64,000 nucleotides of DNA, from contig NZ_JAKKFH010000005.1 of assembly GCF_022230925.1 (NCBI RefSeq), positions 124,001 through 188,000 on the forward strand, read 5' to 3'. The translations under genes were made by a program, and so were the position numbers. Origin of the DNA: Micromonospora alfalfae. GTDB taxonomy: Bacteria; Actinomycetota; Actinomycetes; Mycobacteriales; Micromonosporaceae. The notes below the pieces were generated by a model. It was not told the origin of the DNA and did no database searches. It worked only from the letters and a program-made list of their open reading frames with translations. This document shows, in pieces, positions 7,139 through 17,216 of this stretch; position 1 is the stretch's first letter; each line of letters begins with the position of its first letter.

Positions 7139-8845
7139 TCAGGCGGCGGGGACCTCGGCGGTGGTGCGGATCCGGTCCAGCGTCGGTGCGGAGACCGGCG
7201 ACTGGGCGGTCAGGTAGTCGACGAAGGCGTCCAGGTCGATCTGGCCGGTGACCAGGTTCGTGCCGCCGGTGAGGGCGCTGAAACCGTCGCCTCCGCCGGC
7301 GAGGAAGTTGTTCACCGTCACCCGGTAGGTGGTGGCGGTGTCGACGGCGGTGCCGCCGAGGGTGAGGCTGCCGCGGACCACGCGGGTGCCGGCGCACGGG
7401 TCGGCGACCGTACCGGTGGTGCCGTTCGGGTCGACCACGTAGCCCACGGTGGCCGACGGGTACAGGGTCCGGCCGGTGACGAACTGCTGTTCCAGTACGC
7501 AGTAGAGCTGCGCGCCGGTGAGGTCCAGTGTCACCAGGTTGTTGGCGAACGGCTGAACGGTGAACGCCTCTTCGTAGGTGACCGGGCCGGCGTTGAGGTC
7601 GGCCCGGACCCCGCCGGGGTTCATGAAGGCGGCGACTGCGTTCTGTTCGTCGTCGGTGGCCGCGAGTTGCGCATCGGCGATCACGTTGCCCAGTGGCGAT
7701 TCGCCCAGACTCGTACCGAAGAGGGTTTCCTGGGTCTTGGTGATGGCCTCGGTGGTCTCACCGACCTGGCGGTCGGCGACCGGGCCGAGCACCGTCTTGT
7801 ACCGGTCGATCAGTGCGGTCTGCCGCGGGTCCTTGGCGACGTCCCGGGTGACCACCACGTTGTTGGCGGCGGCGGAGATCACGTCGCCGCTCCGGCGATC
7901 GATCTTGAGGTCGATGTCGGTGACCAGGCGACCGAACGAGCTGGCACTGGTGACCAGCTTGCCGTTGATGTCGCAGTTGTACGCCTGGTGGGTGTGCCCG
8001 CTGACCACCACGTCGATCGACGGATCCATCCGGTTGGTGATGTCCACGATGGGGCCGGTCATGCCGACGCAGTCGTTGATCCCGCCGGTCGCGGCCTGGG
8101 TGCCGCCCTCGTGCAGCAGGACGACGATCGCCTGTACGCCCTTGCGGCGCAGCTCGCGCGCGTACCGGTTGGCGGTGTCCGCCTCGTCGGCGAAGCTGAG
8201 GCCGGCGACGCCCTGCTGGCTGACGATCTGCGGGGTGCCTTCCAGGGTCATGCCGATGAAGCCGACCTTGACGCCCTGCACCTTGTGGATCGCGTACGGC
8301 GCCATCAGCGGCTTGCCGGTGGCGGTCTTGAAGGCGTTCGCGGACAGGTACTGGAAGCCTGCCCCCCGGTACGGGGTGCCGTCGATGCAGCCGTCCACCG
8401 GGTGGCAGCCGCCGTTCTGGATTCGCAGCAGCTCGGCGGCGCCTTCGTCGAACTCGTGGTTGCCGACGCTGGCGTAGTCCAGCCCGGCCATGCTCAGCGC
8501 CTCGATGGTCGGCTCGTCGTGGAACGCGGCGGAGAGCAGCGGGGACGCACCGATCAGGTCGCCGGCGGCGACGGTGATGGTGTTCTTCTTCTTGGCTGCG
8601 GCGCGCAGCTCGGCAAGGTGGGTGGCCAGGAACTCGACGCCACCCGCGGTCTGCCCGGCGATGGTGCCGCTGGACCCGCTCGGCGGTTCGAGGTTGCCGT
8701 GGAAGTCGTTGAGGGCGAGCAGGGTGACGTCGACCGGCTTCGGCCGCGCGTCGGCTTGCTCAGGGCTGGTGGCGACCGCGCCGAAAGCGGCCACCGCGAG
8801 CGCGGTCAGGCCGACAGCGGCCCGACGCATCCCGGGTATGAACAT
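7139..8845 (-). CDS. Secreted 5'-nucleotidase / 2',3'-cyclic phosphodiesterase family
   Basis: The 568-residue protein has an N-terminal signal peptide (hydrophobic segment GLTALAVAAFGAVATS, cleavage near ADARP). The metallophosphatase domain shows LALNDFHGNLEP, the SVGNHEFDEG motif and VVSGHTHQAYNCD. The second half carries the nucleotidase C-terminal domain with ALYCVLEQQF-like and NNFLAGGGDGFSAL segments that bind substrate. UshA-type enzymes release phosphate from external nucleotides for salvage. The ATG at 8845 has AAGGAG four bases upstream; a longer in-frame extension lacks a site. No LPxTG anchor is seen. A hairpin follows the gene. Confidence 0.93.
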   Translation of the reverse strand: MFIPGMRRAAVGLTALAVAAFGAVATSPEQADARPKPVDVTLLALNDFHGNLEPPSGSSGTIAGQTAGGVEFLATHLAELRAAAKKKNTITVAAGDLIGASPLLSAAFHDEPTIEALSMAGLDYASVGNHEFDEGAAELLRIQNGGCHPVDGCIDGTPYRGAGFQYLSANAFKTATGKPLMAPYAIHKVQGVKVGFIGMTLEGTPQIVSQQGVAGLSFADEADTANRYARELRRKGVQAIVVLLHEGGTQAATGGINDCVGMTGPIVDITNRMDPSIDVVVSGHTHQAYNCDINGKLVTSASSFGRLVTDIDLKIDRRSGDVISAAANNVVVTRDVAKDPRQTALIDRYKTVLGPVADRQVGETTEAITKTQETLFGTSLGESPLGNVIADAQLAATDDEQNAVAAFMNPGGVRADLNAGPVTYEEAFTVQPFANNLVTLDLTGAQLYCVLEQQFVTGRTLYPSATVGYVVDPNGTTGTVADPCAGTRVVRGSLTLGGTAVDTATTYRVTVNNFLAGGGDGFSALTGGTNLVTGQIDLDAFVDYLTAQSPVSAPTLDRIRTTAEVPAA

Positions 8846-9124
8846 GGATCTCCTTGTGAGAATCGGCGTGTACGGTGCCCGGCCTCTGGGTCGACCGGGG
8901 CCGCCGACGGACGCCGTCGAAAGGGTCGCGGATGACGGTGGTTGAGCATGGCCCCCGCCCCGACAGCCTCTCATCCGGACGCCCGCCGGTCGACCCGGGC
9001 AGCGCATCGGAGCAGCGCGTACGCCGAGGCCGCTATCGATCATCGTTTAACGCGGTCTGCCGGACAACGTCGGACCCGGGGTCTAGAAAGGACGGGACCA
9101 CCTACGAGGTATGGGGACGGCATC

Positions 9125-9922
9125 GTGAGCGGAACGACACCAGTGGCGGAGCAGGTTCGATCGGTCGACGGCACACCCATCGCGTTCGAGCGGTCCGGTG
9201 CCGGGCCGGCGGTCGTCCTCGTCGGCGGCGCGTTCAGCGATCGCAATGCGACACGCGACCTGGGTGCGGCACTGGCGCCGGATTTCACCGCCTTCAGCTA
9301 TGACCGTCGTGGTCGGGGCTACAGCGGCGACACCCCACCGTACGAGGTCGGCCGCGAGATCGACGACCTGGCCGCCCTGATCGCGGCGGCGGGTGGTTCC
9401 GCCGCCGTCTACGGCATCTCCTCCGGTGCCGTCCTGGCCGCCCTCGCCGCCGCACAGGGCCTGCCGGTGACCACGTTGGTCATGTTCGAGCCACCGTTCC
9501 AGGTCGGCCCACACGTGGGTGTCCGCAAGGACATCACCCCGCAGCTCATCGAGCTGATCGCCGCCGATGACCGGGACGGAGCTGTGGAGATCTTCCTCAG
9601 CGCCTCGGTGGGGCTGCCGGCCGAGCAGATCGCCGGGATGCGGTCGCAACCGATGTGGGGTGGGCTCACGGCGGTCGCGCACACGCTGGTGTACGACGCG
9701 ATCGTCACCGCCGGAGGGCGACTCCCGGCCGAGCGGCTGGCGGCCATCACCGCGCCGACCCTCGCGGTGGACAGCACCGGCAGTCCACAGTGGTTGCGGG
9801 ATGCGAGTCGGGCGGCGGCCGAGGCCGTGCCGGGCGGCCGGTCCGTGAGCCTCGACGGCGGTTACCACGACGTGCCAGCGACGACGCTGGCCCCCGCGCT
9901 GCGCGAGTTCCTGCTCGGTTGA
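9125..9922 (+). CDS. Alpha/beta hydrolase
   Basis: The 265-residue protein has the alpha/beta hydrolase order: oxyanion-region strand VVLVGGAFSDRNATRD, a strand-turn segment FSYDRRGRGYSGDTPP, nucleophile elbow YGISSGAVLAA (Ser in GxSxG), an acid in LAVDSTGSPQ, and a catalytic His in GGYHDVP. Substrate is unknown. Start choice is GTG at 9125, giving VSGTTPVAEQVRSVDGTPIAFE; upstream open frame extends to 8942 but overlaps the promoter of the divergent nucleotidase gene. The 279-base gap between these two genes should hold both promoters. Confidence 0.85.
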   Translation: MSGTTPVAEQVRSVDGTPIAFERSGAGPAVVLVGGAFSDRNATRDLGAALAPDFTAFSYDRRGRGYSGDTPPYEVGREIDDLAALIAAAGGSAAVYGISSGAVLAALAAAQGLPVTTLVMFEPPFQVGPHVGVRKDITPQLIELIAADDRDGAVEIFLSASVGLPAEQIAGMRSQPMWGGLTAVAHTLVYDAIVTAGGRLPAERLAAITAPTLAVDSTGSPQWLRDASRAAAEAVPGGRSVSLDGGYHDVPATTLAPALREFLLG

Positions 9923-9968
9923 CCGCACCAGCGGCCGCCGAGGCGCGAGCCGGTGGGAGACCGTCGGC

Positions 9969-10619
9969 TCAGCCGTCAGCCAGCGCCTTGTCGACCAGGG
10001 CTGCGACGGCGTCCGGCGGCCAGGTGCCCGCCACGCCGGGCCGGGCGGCCAGGTAGGTGGCGATCCGCTCGGCGGGCCAGCCGTGCGACTCGCGCAGCCC
10101 TCGGGCGATCATGCCGAGATAGATCGGCGCGGGAGGCCGGCACGGCACGGCTGACGCCCCCTCGGGGGCGGTGAAGGTGAGCATCGGTACACCGTCGCGG
10201 CTGCCTGGGCAGATCAGCGTCTCGTACCGCCCCGGGCCGAGCGTGGCCCGTCCGTCGGCTACGGCGGCGTCGATGGCCGCGCCGGTCGCCGGGATCAGCT
10301 CGGTAGTGTCGCCCGGCGGGCGGTACATCTCCTGGGCCGCGATGTCGGTGAACTGCTCCAGGGTGACCAGGTAGGCGCGGGCCGCGGCCTCGCCCGGCAG
10401 GTGCGGGTCGTAGAAGGCCATGCCGCCGGTCCAGGCGCCGGACTCGCCGGCGAAGTAGATGCCGCCGGGCAGCGACACGGGTGCCGATCGGCTGGGTGGA
10501 CGCCGGTCGCGGCAGCCCGGGTACGTCCGCTTTCCGCCGGGTGGGCAGCCGCCACCGATGTACCAGCCCAGCCGGGCGGCGTGCATGTTCGAACCGTACG
10601 AGACGTACCAGGCCAGCAC
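9969..10619 (-). CDS. Gamma-glutamylcyclotransferase-like (GGCT/AIG2 fold) protein
   Basis: The 216-residue protein begins MLAWYVSYGSNMHAARL, which matches the YGSN glycine-binding motif of the GGCT fold. In that fold the conserved acidic residue acts on gamma-glutamyl or similar amide substrates. Similar actinobacterial proteins are often labelled histone deacetylase; nothing in this sequence supports that name. The GTG start at 10619 has GAGGGG upstream. The gene lies nine bases downstream of the phosphoesterase gene and is likely cotranscribed with it. Confidence 0.72.
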   Translation of the reverse strand: MLAWYVSYGSNMHAARLGWYIGGGCPPGGKRTYPGCRDRRPPSRSAPVSLPGGIYFAGESGAWTGGMAFYDPHLPGEAAARAYLVTLEQFTDIAAQEMYRPPGDTTELIPATGAAIDAAVADGRATLGPGRYETLICPGSRDGVPMLTFTAPEGASAVPCRPPAPIYLGMIARGLRESHGWPAERIATYLAARPGVAGTWPPDAVAALVDKALADG

Positions 10620-10628
10620 GACGACCCC

Positions 10629-11408
10629 TCAGAAGCCACCGGTCTGCCCGGCGGAGTGGCTCACCTGCACGGTGTGGGTCACGCAGCCACCGGCTTCGAC
10701 CGAGTGCAGCAGGAAGGCGGTGGGTTCGTTGACCCAACCGATCTGCTCGTCGGCGCTCATGGTGAGCGTGCTCTGCTTCCACGTGCTGGGCGCCACGGTG
10801 AGGACAGTGCCCGCGTACGCCGTGGTGACCGGGCGGTGGAGGTGGCCGGCGCCGACCCGCACCACGTGCCGGTGCCGGCCGATCACCTCGGCGAGAGCGT
10901 CGCCGTCGGCAAGCCGGATGGAGTCGGCAACGGGGATGCCGACAGCGACCGGCGGGTGGTGCAGGAAGATCACGGCGGGTACCTCGGGCCGCCCGGCCAG
11001 CACCCCGTCGAGCCAGCCGAGCTGTTCCTCGCCGAGTCGGCCGCCGTCGCTGCCGGGGACGAGCGAGTCGAGCACCACGACGGACGCCGCCTCGTGGTCG
11101 ACGTGGTAGTAGGCGGAGAAGCCGCCGCCGAGCAACGGCGTGCCGCCGAACGTGTCGAGCAGGGCCTCCCGGTCGTCATGGTTGCCGGTGGTCAGGTGCA
11201 CCGGCAGCGGGAAGCGGCCGATCACCTCGCGCAGCGCCACGTACTCGTCGGGCTGGCCGTGGTCGGCCAGGTCGCCGCTGATCACCACGCAGTCCGGTCG
11301 GGGTCGCAATGCCAGCACCCGGCCGAGCGCTCGGTGCAACCCGGCGGCCGGTTCGGCGGCGAGCAGGCCGGTGGTCAGGTGCGGATCACTGAGCTGGGCG
11401 ATGAGCAT
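10629..11408 (-). CDS. Metallophosphoesterase, CpdA/3',5'-cyclic-AMP phosphodiesterase-like
   Basis: The 259-residue cytosolic protein has all calcineurin-fold metal motifs: MLIAQLSDPHL at the N-terminus, VVISGDLADHG, TTGNHDDREAL, IFLHHPPV and VGAGHLHRP. This layout is typical of the class III phosphodiesterase family that includes CpdA and the mycobacterial Rv0805 group, which hydrolyse cyclic nucleotides or glycerophosphodiesters. True substrate is not visible. It is the first gene of a two-gene unit with the GGCT-like protein and is divergent from the diguanylate cyclase gene, an intriguing neighbour for a cyclic-nucleotide enzyme. Confidence 0.85.
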   Translation of the reverse strand: MLIAQLSDPHLTTGLLAAEPAAGLHRALGRVLALRPRPDCVVISGDLADHGQPDEYVALREVIGRFPLPVHLTTGNHDDREALLDTFGGTPLLGGGFSAYYHVDHEAASVVVLDSLVPGSDGGRLGEEQLGWLDGVLAGRPEVPAVIFLHHPPVAVGIPVADSIRLADGDALAEVIGRHRHVVRVGAGHLHRPVTTAYAGTVLTVAPSTWKQSTLTMSADEQIGWVNEPTAFLLHSVEAGGCVTHTVQVSHSAGQTGGF

Positions 11409-11480
11409 GGGCTCGCCTCCTCGGCGCCGGGATGCTCCACGCTATCGCCGGTCGCGGCGTCCCGGGGGGAAGGTCAGGCG

Positions 11481-11524
11481 TCCACAGGCTGCGTCCACAG
11501 CCTGTGGATAGCACGTGTGTACGA
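11481..11524. promoter_or_regulatory. Compound dyad motif, copy 1 (minus orientation)
   Basis: Read on the minus strand from 11524, TCGTACACACGTGCTA is followed after a shared A by the perfect dyad TCCACAGGCTGTGGA (plus-strand 11494-11508). A further TCCACAGGCTG half-copy lies at 11481. The motif lies between the phosphoesterase (-) and diguanylate cyclase (+) starts. A copy with 31 of 33 matching bases is at 39480. Confidence 0.7.
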
Positions 11525-11546
11525 AGCCCAGGCGGTCCCAGCCACC

Positions 11547-13022
11547 GTGAGTACGCTTGATCGAGCGGTTCGGCGTCGGCCGGGCCCCTCCCCTACCTGG
11601 AACGACGTGCGAGTGGATCATCAGCGAGTCATCCGTGACGTCACCGTCCGCCTGCCGATGGCGTCGAGCACGCCGGAGGCGTGTCGATGGACGGTCACCG
11701 CGCTGTCCCGCCACACCCCGGCGACCATCTCCGTGCTGCTCGCGGTCCACGATCGCCTGCGCTGCGTCGCGGCGACCGGGGCGTGGCAGGTCTTCGCCAC
11801 CGTGCCGACGGGGACCGGCATCGTGGGTCGGGTGTACGCGACCGGCACTCCCGCCGTCGTCCCGGACGTCACCGTCGACCCGGACTACCTGCCGGTCCGC
11901 CCGGATGTGACAGCCGAGTTGTGCGTACCGGTGCTGGACCCCACGGGCCGGGCGATCGGCGTACTCGATTTGCAGTGGAGTGAGCCGACCGACCTGGAGC
12001 CGTGGCGGGAGACCGCGCAGCGGCTCGCCGACGGGCTCGGCGCTCGGATCGCCGCCCTGGGTGGCCCACCGGCGGAGAGCCGCAGTGAGAAGCTGCTCCG
12101 GCATGCGGCAGCGCTCTCCTCCGCACCGACCGAGGGAGAGGTGATGGGGGCGGCAGCCCGTGCCGCCCGGGAGGTCTCCACCCTCTCCACCGCACTGCTG
12201 CTGATCGGCGGTCAGCTCGGCCCGTCCCCGGCGACGCCGAGCGACCTGGAGACCCGGATCCGCGCCGAGCTGGCGGCGGCGGGTCCGGCCGCCCTGGACC
12301 GGATGGTCGAGCGGGCGCACCGGTACGGCGCCGGGTACACGCTGGGCGAGGCCGGGCATCCCCCGACCGAGGACTACCGCCCGCTGACCCGGGCGGGGGT
12401 ACGGACGCTGGTCGCCGTGCCGGTCGGGCCGACGGACGCCGGTGGGGTGCTGCTGGTCGCCGACGAGCGCGCCCTGCGCCCGGACCCGACAACTGTCAGC
12501 CTGATGGAGTTGCTCGCCGGGCAGTCCTGGACGAGCGTGGACCGGCTGCGCACGCTGGCCCGGCTGCGGGAGCAGGCCAGTTCCGACCCGCTGACCGGGT
12601 TGCGGCACACCGGCCCGTTCGGGCAGCGGATCGCTGCGGCCACCCCCGGGCGTACGGCCCTGCTGGCGATCGACGTGGACGGCTTCAAGACCGTCAACGA
12701 CACGTACGGTCACCAGGCCGGCGACCGGGTGCTGGTCGGGTTGGCCCGGGCGCTGGAGGGGGCGCTTCGGCACGGCGACGAGTTGTACCGGATCGGCGGC
12801 GACGAGTTCGTCGCGGTGATCGAGGTGAGCCGCCCGGAAGAGGCGGTCCGGATCGCCGAACGGCTCACCGAGGCGGCCCGACGCATCGGCCGCACGATCA
12901 GCGTGGGCGTCGCACTTCCCCGCCCCGGCGAAACACCCGACCGCACCCTGAAAAGAGCCGACCAGGCCCTCTACGCGGTCAAACGCCAAGGCCGAGACGG
13001 CGTCCTACTCTCCGCCGCGTAA
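11547..13022 (+). CDS. GAF-GGDEF diguanylate cyclase
   Basis: The protein of about 491 residues has an N-terminal GAF domain (about residues 30-170), a second less conserved GAF-like region, and a C-terminal GGDEF domain (from about 335). The active-site loop is intact: YRIGGDEFVAVIE. The inhibitory site RxxD is present as RHGD five residues before GGDEF, so product feedback is expected. It makes cyclic di-GMP from two GTP; the GAF domain probably senses a small ligand. No membrane segment is seen. The GTG at 11547 is chosen; GTG at 11607 is an alternative. The open frame further upstream overlaps the divergent gene. Confidence 0.88.
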   Translation: MSTLDRAVRRRPGPSPTWNDVRVDHQRVIRDVTVRLPMASSTPEACRWTVTALSRHTPATISVLLAVHDRLRCVAATGAWQVFATVPTGTGIVGRVYATGTPAVVPDVTVDPDYLPVRPDVTAELCVPVLDPTGRAIGVLDLQWSEPTDLEPWRETAQRLADGLGARIAALGGPPAESRSEKLLRHAAALSSAPTEGEVMGAAARAAREVSTLSTALLLIGGQLGPSPATPSDLETRIRAELAAAGPAALDRMVERAHRYGAGYTLGEAGHPPTEDYRPLTRAGVRTLVAVPVGPTDAGGVLLVADERALRPDPTTVSLMELLAGQSWTSVDRLRTLARLREQASSDPLTGLRHTGPFGQRIAAATPGRTALLAIDVDGFKTVNDTYGHQAGDRVLVGLARALEGALRHGDELYRIGGDEFVAVIEVSRPEEAVRIAERLTEAARRIGRTISVGVALPRPGETPDRTLKRADQALYAVKRQGRDGVLLSAA

Positions 13023-13042
13023 ACCGCCCCCACATCCCCGCC

Positions 13043-13110
13043 GATCTTGCACTTTCGGTTGCCGTTTTGTCGCTCTCGCCCCTTGTGCCGGCACAGAAAC
13101 TGCAAGATCG
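13043..13110. repeat. Palindromic element with CGATCTTGCA ends
   Basis: Outer arms 13043-13057 and 13096-13110 pair over 15 bp with one mismatch (ends CGATCTTGCA and TGCAAGATCG). An inner dyad TGTGCCGGCACA lies at 13085-13096. It follows the diguanylate cyclase stop and is immediately followed by a G-rich tandem repeat. Confidence 0.85.
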
Positions 13111-13111
13111 C

Positions 13112-13175
13112 GGGGGCACGGGGGCACGGGGGCACGGGGGCACGGGGGCACGGAGGCACGGAGGCACGGAGGCGC
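13112..13175. repeat. 8-bp tandem repeat (GGGGGCAC), eight copies
   Basis: Five perfect GGGGGCAC units (13112-13151) are followed by two GGAGGCAC units and one GGAGGCGC unit. The first four units fit a canonical G-quadruplex pattern. The array starts one base after the palindrome at 13043-13110 and lies downstream of asd. Confidence 0.95.
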
Positions 13176-13207
13176 GGACGGGCGCGGGGTTGTGGGAGTG
13201 CGCGGGG

Positions 13208-14269
13208 TTAGGGGGTGCGGAGTTCTTTGGCGAGGAGTTCGGCGATCTGGGCGGTGTTGAGGGCCGCGCCCTTGCGAAGGTTGTCGCCGGTGACGAAGAA
13301 GTCGAGGGCGCGGGGGTCGTCCAGGGCGCGACGGATCCGGCCGACCCAGGACGGGTCGGTGCCGACGGCGTCGATCGGCATGGGGAACTCCCCGGCCGCG
13401 GGGTCGTCGACCACGATCACCCCGGGGGCGTTGCGCAGCGCCTCGCGGGCGCCCTCGGCGTCGACCTCGGTGGCGAAGTTCGCGTGTACAGCGACCGAGT
13501 GGGCGGTGACCACCGGCACCCGGACGCAGGTGGCGGAGACCTTGAGGTCGGGGAGGCCGAGGATCTTCCGCGACTCGTTGCGGATCTTCATTTCTTCCGA
13601 TGACCAGCCGCTGTCGGCCGGGGAGCCAGCCCAGGGGACCACGTTGAGCGCCATGGGTGCCGGGAACGGGCCCAGGTCGTCGCCGACCGCCTGGCGTACG
13701 TCGCCGGTGCGCGAGCCGAGCGCCCGATCGCCGGCGACCTTGGTGAGCTGGTCGTGCAGGATGTCGACGCCGGACTGACCGGCTCCGGAGACCGCCTGGT
13801 AGGAGGCGAGCACCAGCTCTCGTAGGCCGTACTCGCGGTGCAGCGGCGCGACGGCGACGATCATCGCGAGGGTGGTGCAGTTGGCGTTGGCGATGATGCC
13901 CCGGGGTCGGTTGCGGACCTGCTCGGGGTTGATCTCGGGAACGACCAGCGGGACGTCGCGGTCCATCCGGAACGCGCCGGAGTTGTCGACAGCTATCGCG
14001 CCCCGGGCGACGGCGATCGGCGCCCACTCGGCGGAGACCTCGTCGGGCACGTCGAACATTGCCACCTGGACCCCGTCGAACGCTTCGGGGGTCAGCGCCT
14101 GGACGACGAGTTCCTCGCCCCGGCAGCGGACCCGGCGCCCGACGGAGCGCTCGGAGGCGAGCAGCCGGATCTCACCCCAGACGTTGCGTCGCCCGGTGAG
14201 CAGCTCGCACATCACGGTGCCGACGGCACCTGTCGCTCCGACCACGGCGAGGGTGGGCAGCGCCGTCAT
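13208..14269 (-). CDS. asd: Aspartate-semialdehyde dehydrogenase
   Basis: The 353-residue enzyme reduces aspartyl phosphate to aspartate semialdehyde with NADPH, the second step to lysine, threonine, methionine and diaminopimelate. The N-terminal nucleotide-binding loop is VVGATGAVGTVM. The catalytic cysteine is in IIANANCTTLAM (about residue 130). Dimer-domain motifs SYQAVSGAGQSGV and the active-site His in the FATEVD-adjacent SVAVHANF region follow. Length is normal. It lies five bases after lysC and is clearly cotranscribed with it. Confidence 0.96.
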   Translation of the reverse strand: MTALPTLAVVGATGAVGTVMCELLTGRRNVWGEIRLLASERSVGRRVRCRGEELVVQALTPEAFDGVQVAMFDVPDEVSAEWAPIAVARGAIAVDNSGAFRMDRDVPLVVPEINPEQVRNRPRGIIANANCTTLAMIVAVAPLHREYGLRELVLASYQAVSGAGQSGVDILHDQLTKVAGDRALGSRTGDVRQAVGDDLGPFPAPMALNVVPWAGSPADSGWSSEEMKIRNESRKILGLPDLKVSATCVRVPVVTAHSVAVHANFATEVDAEGAREALRNAPGVIVVDDPAAGEFPMPIDAVGTDPSWVGRIRRALDDPRALDFFVTGDNLRKGAALNTAQIAELLAKELRTP

Positions 14270-14274
14270 TGGCG

Positions 14275-15540
<1,266 letters not shown>

Positions 15541-15799
15541 GACGGTGCACTCCCTCCCAGCGACCCTGAGCGTGCCGACGCCGCCGGAACCGGGGCCGGC
15601 GGCGCGTGTCAGACCCCATGAGGGTATCCGGCGGATAACGAAGCCGGGTCAGGTGATCCCACCATCCGGCCCGGCCGGGACCGGCCGGGCCGGTCTCACC
15701 AGGTCGGACGGGTACGCCGGGAAGCCCCACCCGACACGCCGGAACGAGCTCGGTACGCACCGGCACCCGCCAACCGTCCGCACCCACCAGAATGGGCCG

Positions 15800-16588
15800 G
15801 TGCCCGTCCTCATCCGCTCGGCCGGCCGCGTGATCGGGCCGCTCGTCCTCGCCCTGCCAGCCCTCCTGGTCGCCTGCACCAGTGAGCAGCCTCCGACACC
15901 GCCGCCCGCCGATCCGGCGCCGGTCGAGGTGGACGCCGCACGGGATGAGCTGGCCGCGCTGGCCGCGGCGGCTCAGGACCGTCACCTGGTGGCCCAGTAC
16001 GTCTACAGCCAGGCGGGTCAACCGGACCGCACCATCGTGTTCACCAGTGCGAACGACGGGAGCTGGCGGGTGGACGTGCCGGGGGGCGCCCTGGGTGGCA
16101 CCGCCGACGTGTCGATGGCCAGCACGGCGGACGGGCTGTTCCAGTGCGCCCTGCCGTCGGCCGGTCATACCGAGTCGGCGAGTTGCGTACGCCTGGGTGA
16201 TCGCGACGATGCGATCCCACGCCGGTCGGATCCCCGGGTCCAGCACCTGCTCACCGGTTGGCTGGACGTCCTCACCGACCGACGCGCGCCGTTGGCTGTC
16301 GCCCCGGCCAACGCGCCCGAGGGCCTCACCGGCGCCTGCTACTCGGTGGATTCCACCTCGGCGTCGCTCAACGCCCCGCTGGACGTGGGCATCTACTGCT
16401 ACGACCAGGACGGCACGCCGACGGGCGTTCGGACCGGGGCCGGGACGTTGAGGCTGGCCGCCGCGCCCGGCCCGGCACCGGCCACGGTGCAGCTGGCCGG
16501 CCCGGTGGTGATCGACCGGGAGCCGCTCGACACCGCGGCGCCGCCCACCCCGGACCCGTCGGAGAGCCCGGGCGCGGGAACGCCCTGA
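15800..16588 (+). CDS. Lipoprotein of unknown function
   Basis: The 262-residue protein has a lipoprotein signal: hydrophobic segment GPLVLALPALLVA then Cys in the lipobox LVAC, followed by a Pro-rich linker (TPPPADPAPVE). The mature domain has four cysteines, including FQCALPSAG and ASCVRLGD and a later pair ACYSVD and IYCYDQD, which may form disulfides outside the membrane. The tail is Pro/Ser-rich. I do not recognise a named domain. The GTG at 15800 is taken because it starts just before the signal peptide. It is divergent from lysC. Confidence 0.75.
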   Translation: MPVLIRSAGRVIGPLVLALPALLVACTSEQPPTPPPADPAPVEVDAARDELAALAAAAQDRHLVAQYVYSQAGQPDRTIVFTSANDGSWRVDVPGGALGGTADVSMASTADGLFQCALPSAGHTESASCVRLGDRDDAIPRRSDPRVQHLLTGWLDVLTDRRAPLAVAPANAPEGLTGACYSVDSTSASLNAPLDVGIYCYDQDGTPTGVRTGAGTLRLAAAPGPAPATVQLAGPVVIDREPLDTAAPPTPDPSESPGAGTP

Positions 16589-16672
16589 TCTTCGTCCCGT
16601 TACGGGTGCTCTTGCCCACATTCAGCCACCCCGTCCTGAGGGGCGAATCACCCATACAGGACGATCCGGTGT

Positions 16673-17203
16673 ATGGCCGACCTCACCCCGCTGCTCGCCT
16701 ACCGCTGGAGTCCACGAGCCTTCGACCCGAGCGCCGAGCTGACCCCGGAGGAGTCCGCCTCGCTGCTTGAGGCCGCGCGCTGGGCCCCGTCGGCGGAGAA
16801 CGGACAGCCCTGGCGGTTCGCCCTCGGCCACCGCGACGACGAGACCTGGAAACGGATCCTGATCAGCCTCCCGGTCGACGACCAGATCTGGATCCGGCAC
16901 GCCGCGACCCTGGTGGTCGGTGCCCACACCGGCCTCGACGCCGAGCGGGCCGCGTACGACCTGGGGCAGGCGATCGCCCACCTGACAGTGCAGGCCACGG
17001 CACTCGGCCTGCACGTGCACCAGCTCACCCGGTTCGACCGGGCCGGCCTCTCCACCGAACTCGACCTGCCCGGCGGCGTCCGCCCGTTGGTGGTCGCCGC
17101 CGTCGGCCGACTCGGGGACCCGTTCGCCCTCCCGGCCGACCTGCACGCCCGCGAAACCAGCCTGCGGCACCGCCGCCCGGTCGCCGAGCTGCTGCTGCGC
17201 TGA
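16673..17203 (+). CDS. Nitroreductase family protein
   Basis: The 176-residue protein opens with LLAYRWSPRAFDPSAELTPEE and EAARWAPSAENGQPWRF, which are the FMN-binding Arg/Ser and Ser/Asn-Gln-Pro segments of the nitroreductase fold. The C-terminal half has the LGQAIAHLTVQATALGL helix and the VAAVGRLGD segment. Such enzymes reduce nitro compounds, quinones or similar with NAD(P)H. It is shorter than the usual 190-220 residues. The ATG at 16673 lacks a clear ribosome binding site and may be leaderless. It converges on the ArsR-type gene. Confidence 0.85.
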   Translation: MADLTPLLAYRWSPRAFDPSAELTPEESASLLEAARWAPSAENGQPWRFALGHRDDETWKRILISLPVDDQIWIRHAATLVVGAHTGLDAERAAYDLGQAIAHLTVQATALGLHVHQLTRFDRAGLSTELDLPGGVRPLVVAAVGRLGDPFALPADLHARETSLRHRRPVAELLLR

Positions 17204-17216
17204 TCGAGAGCCGGGG

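Noticed and set aside
5536..8935. Long plus-strand ORFs of 492 and 696 codons across the repeat region and nucleotidase gene
   Set aside because: They are open only because tandem repeats lack stops in several frames and because GC-rich antisense frames of real genes stay open; products are Arg/Pro/Gly/Ala-rich with no domain.
11481..11524. Replication origin (oriC) because of DnaA-box-like sequences
   Set aside because: Only one or two boxes occur, with no dnaA/dnaN genes or AT-rich unwinding region.
15666..15693. GC-rich hairpin upstream of lysC as a lysine riboswitch
   Set aside because: It is a simple 11-bp hairpin with no conserved L-box features.
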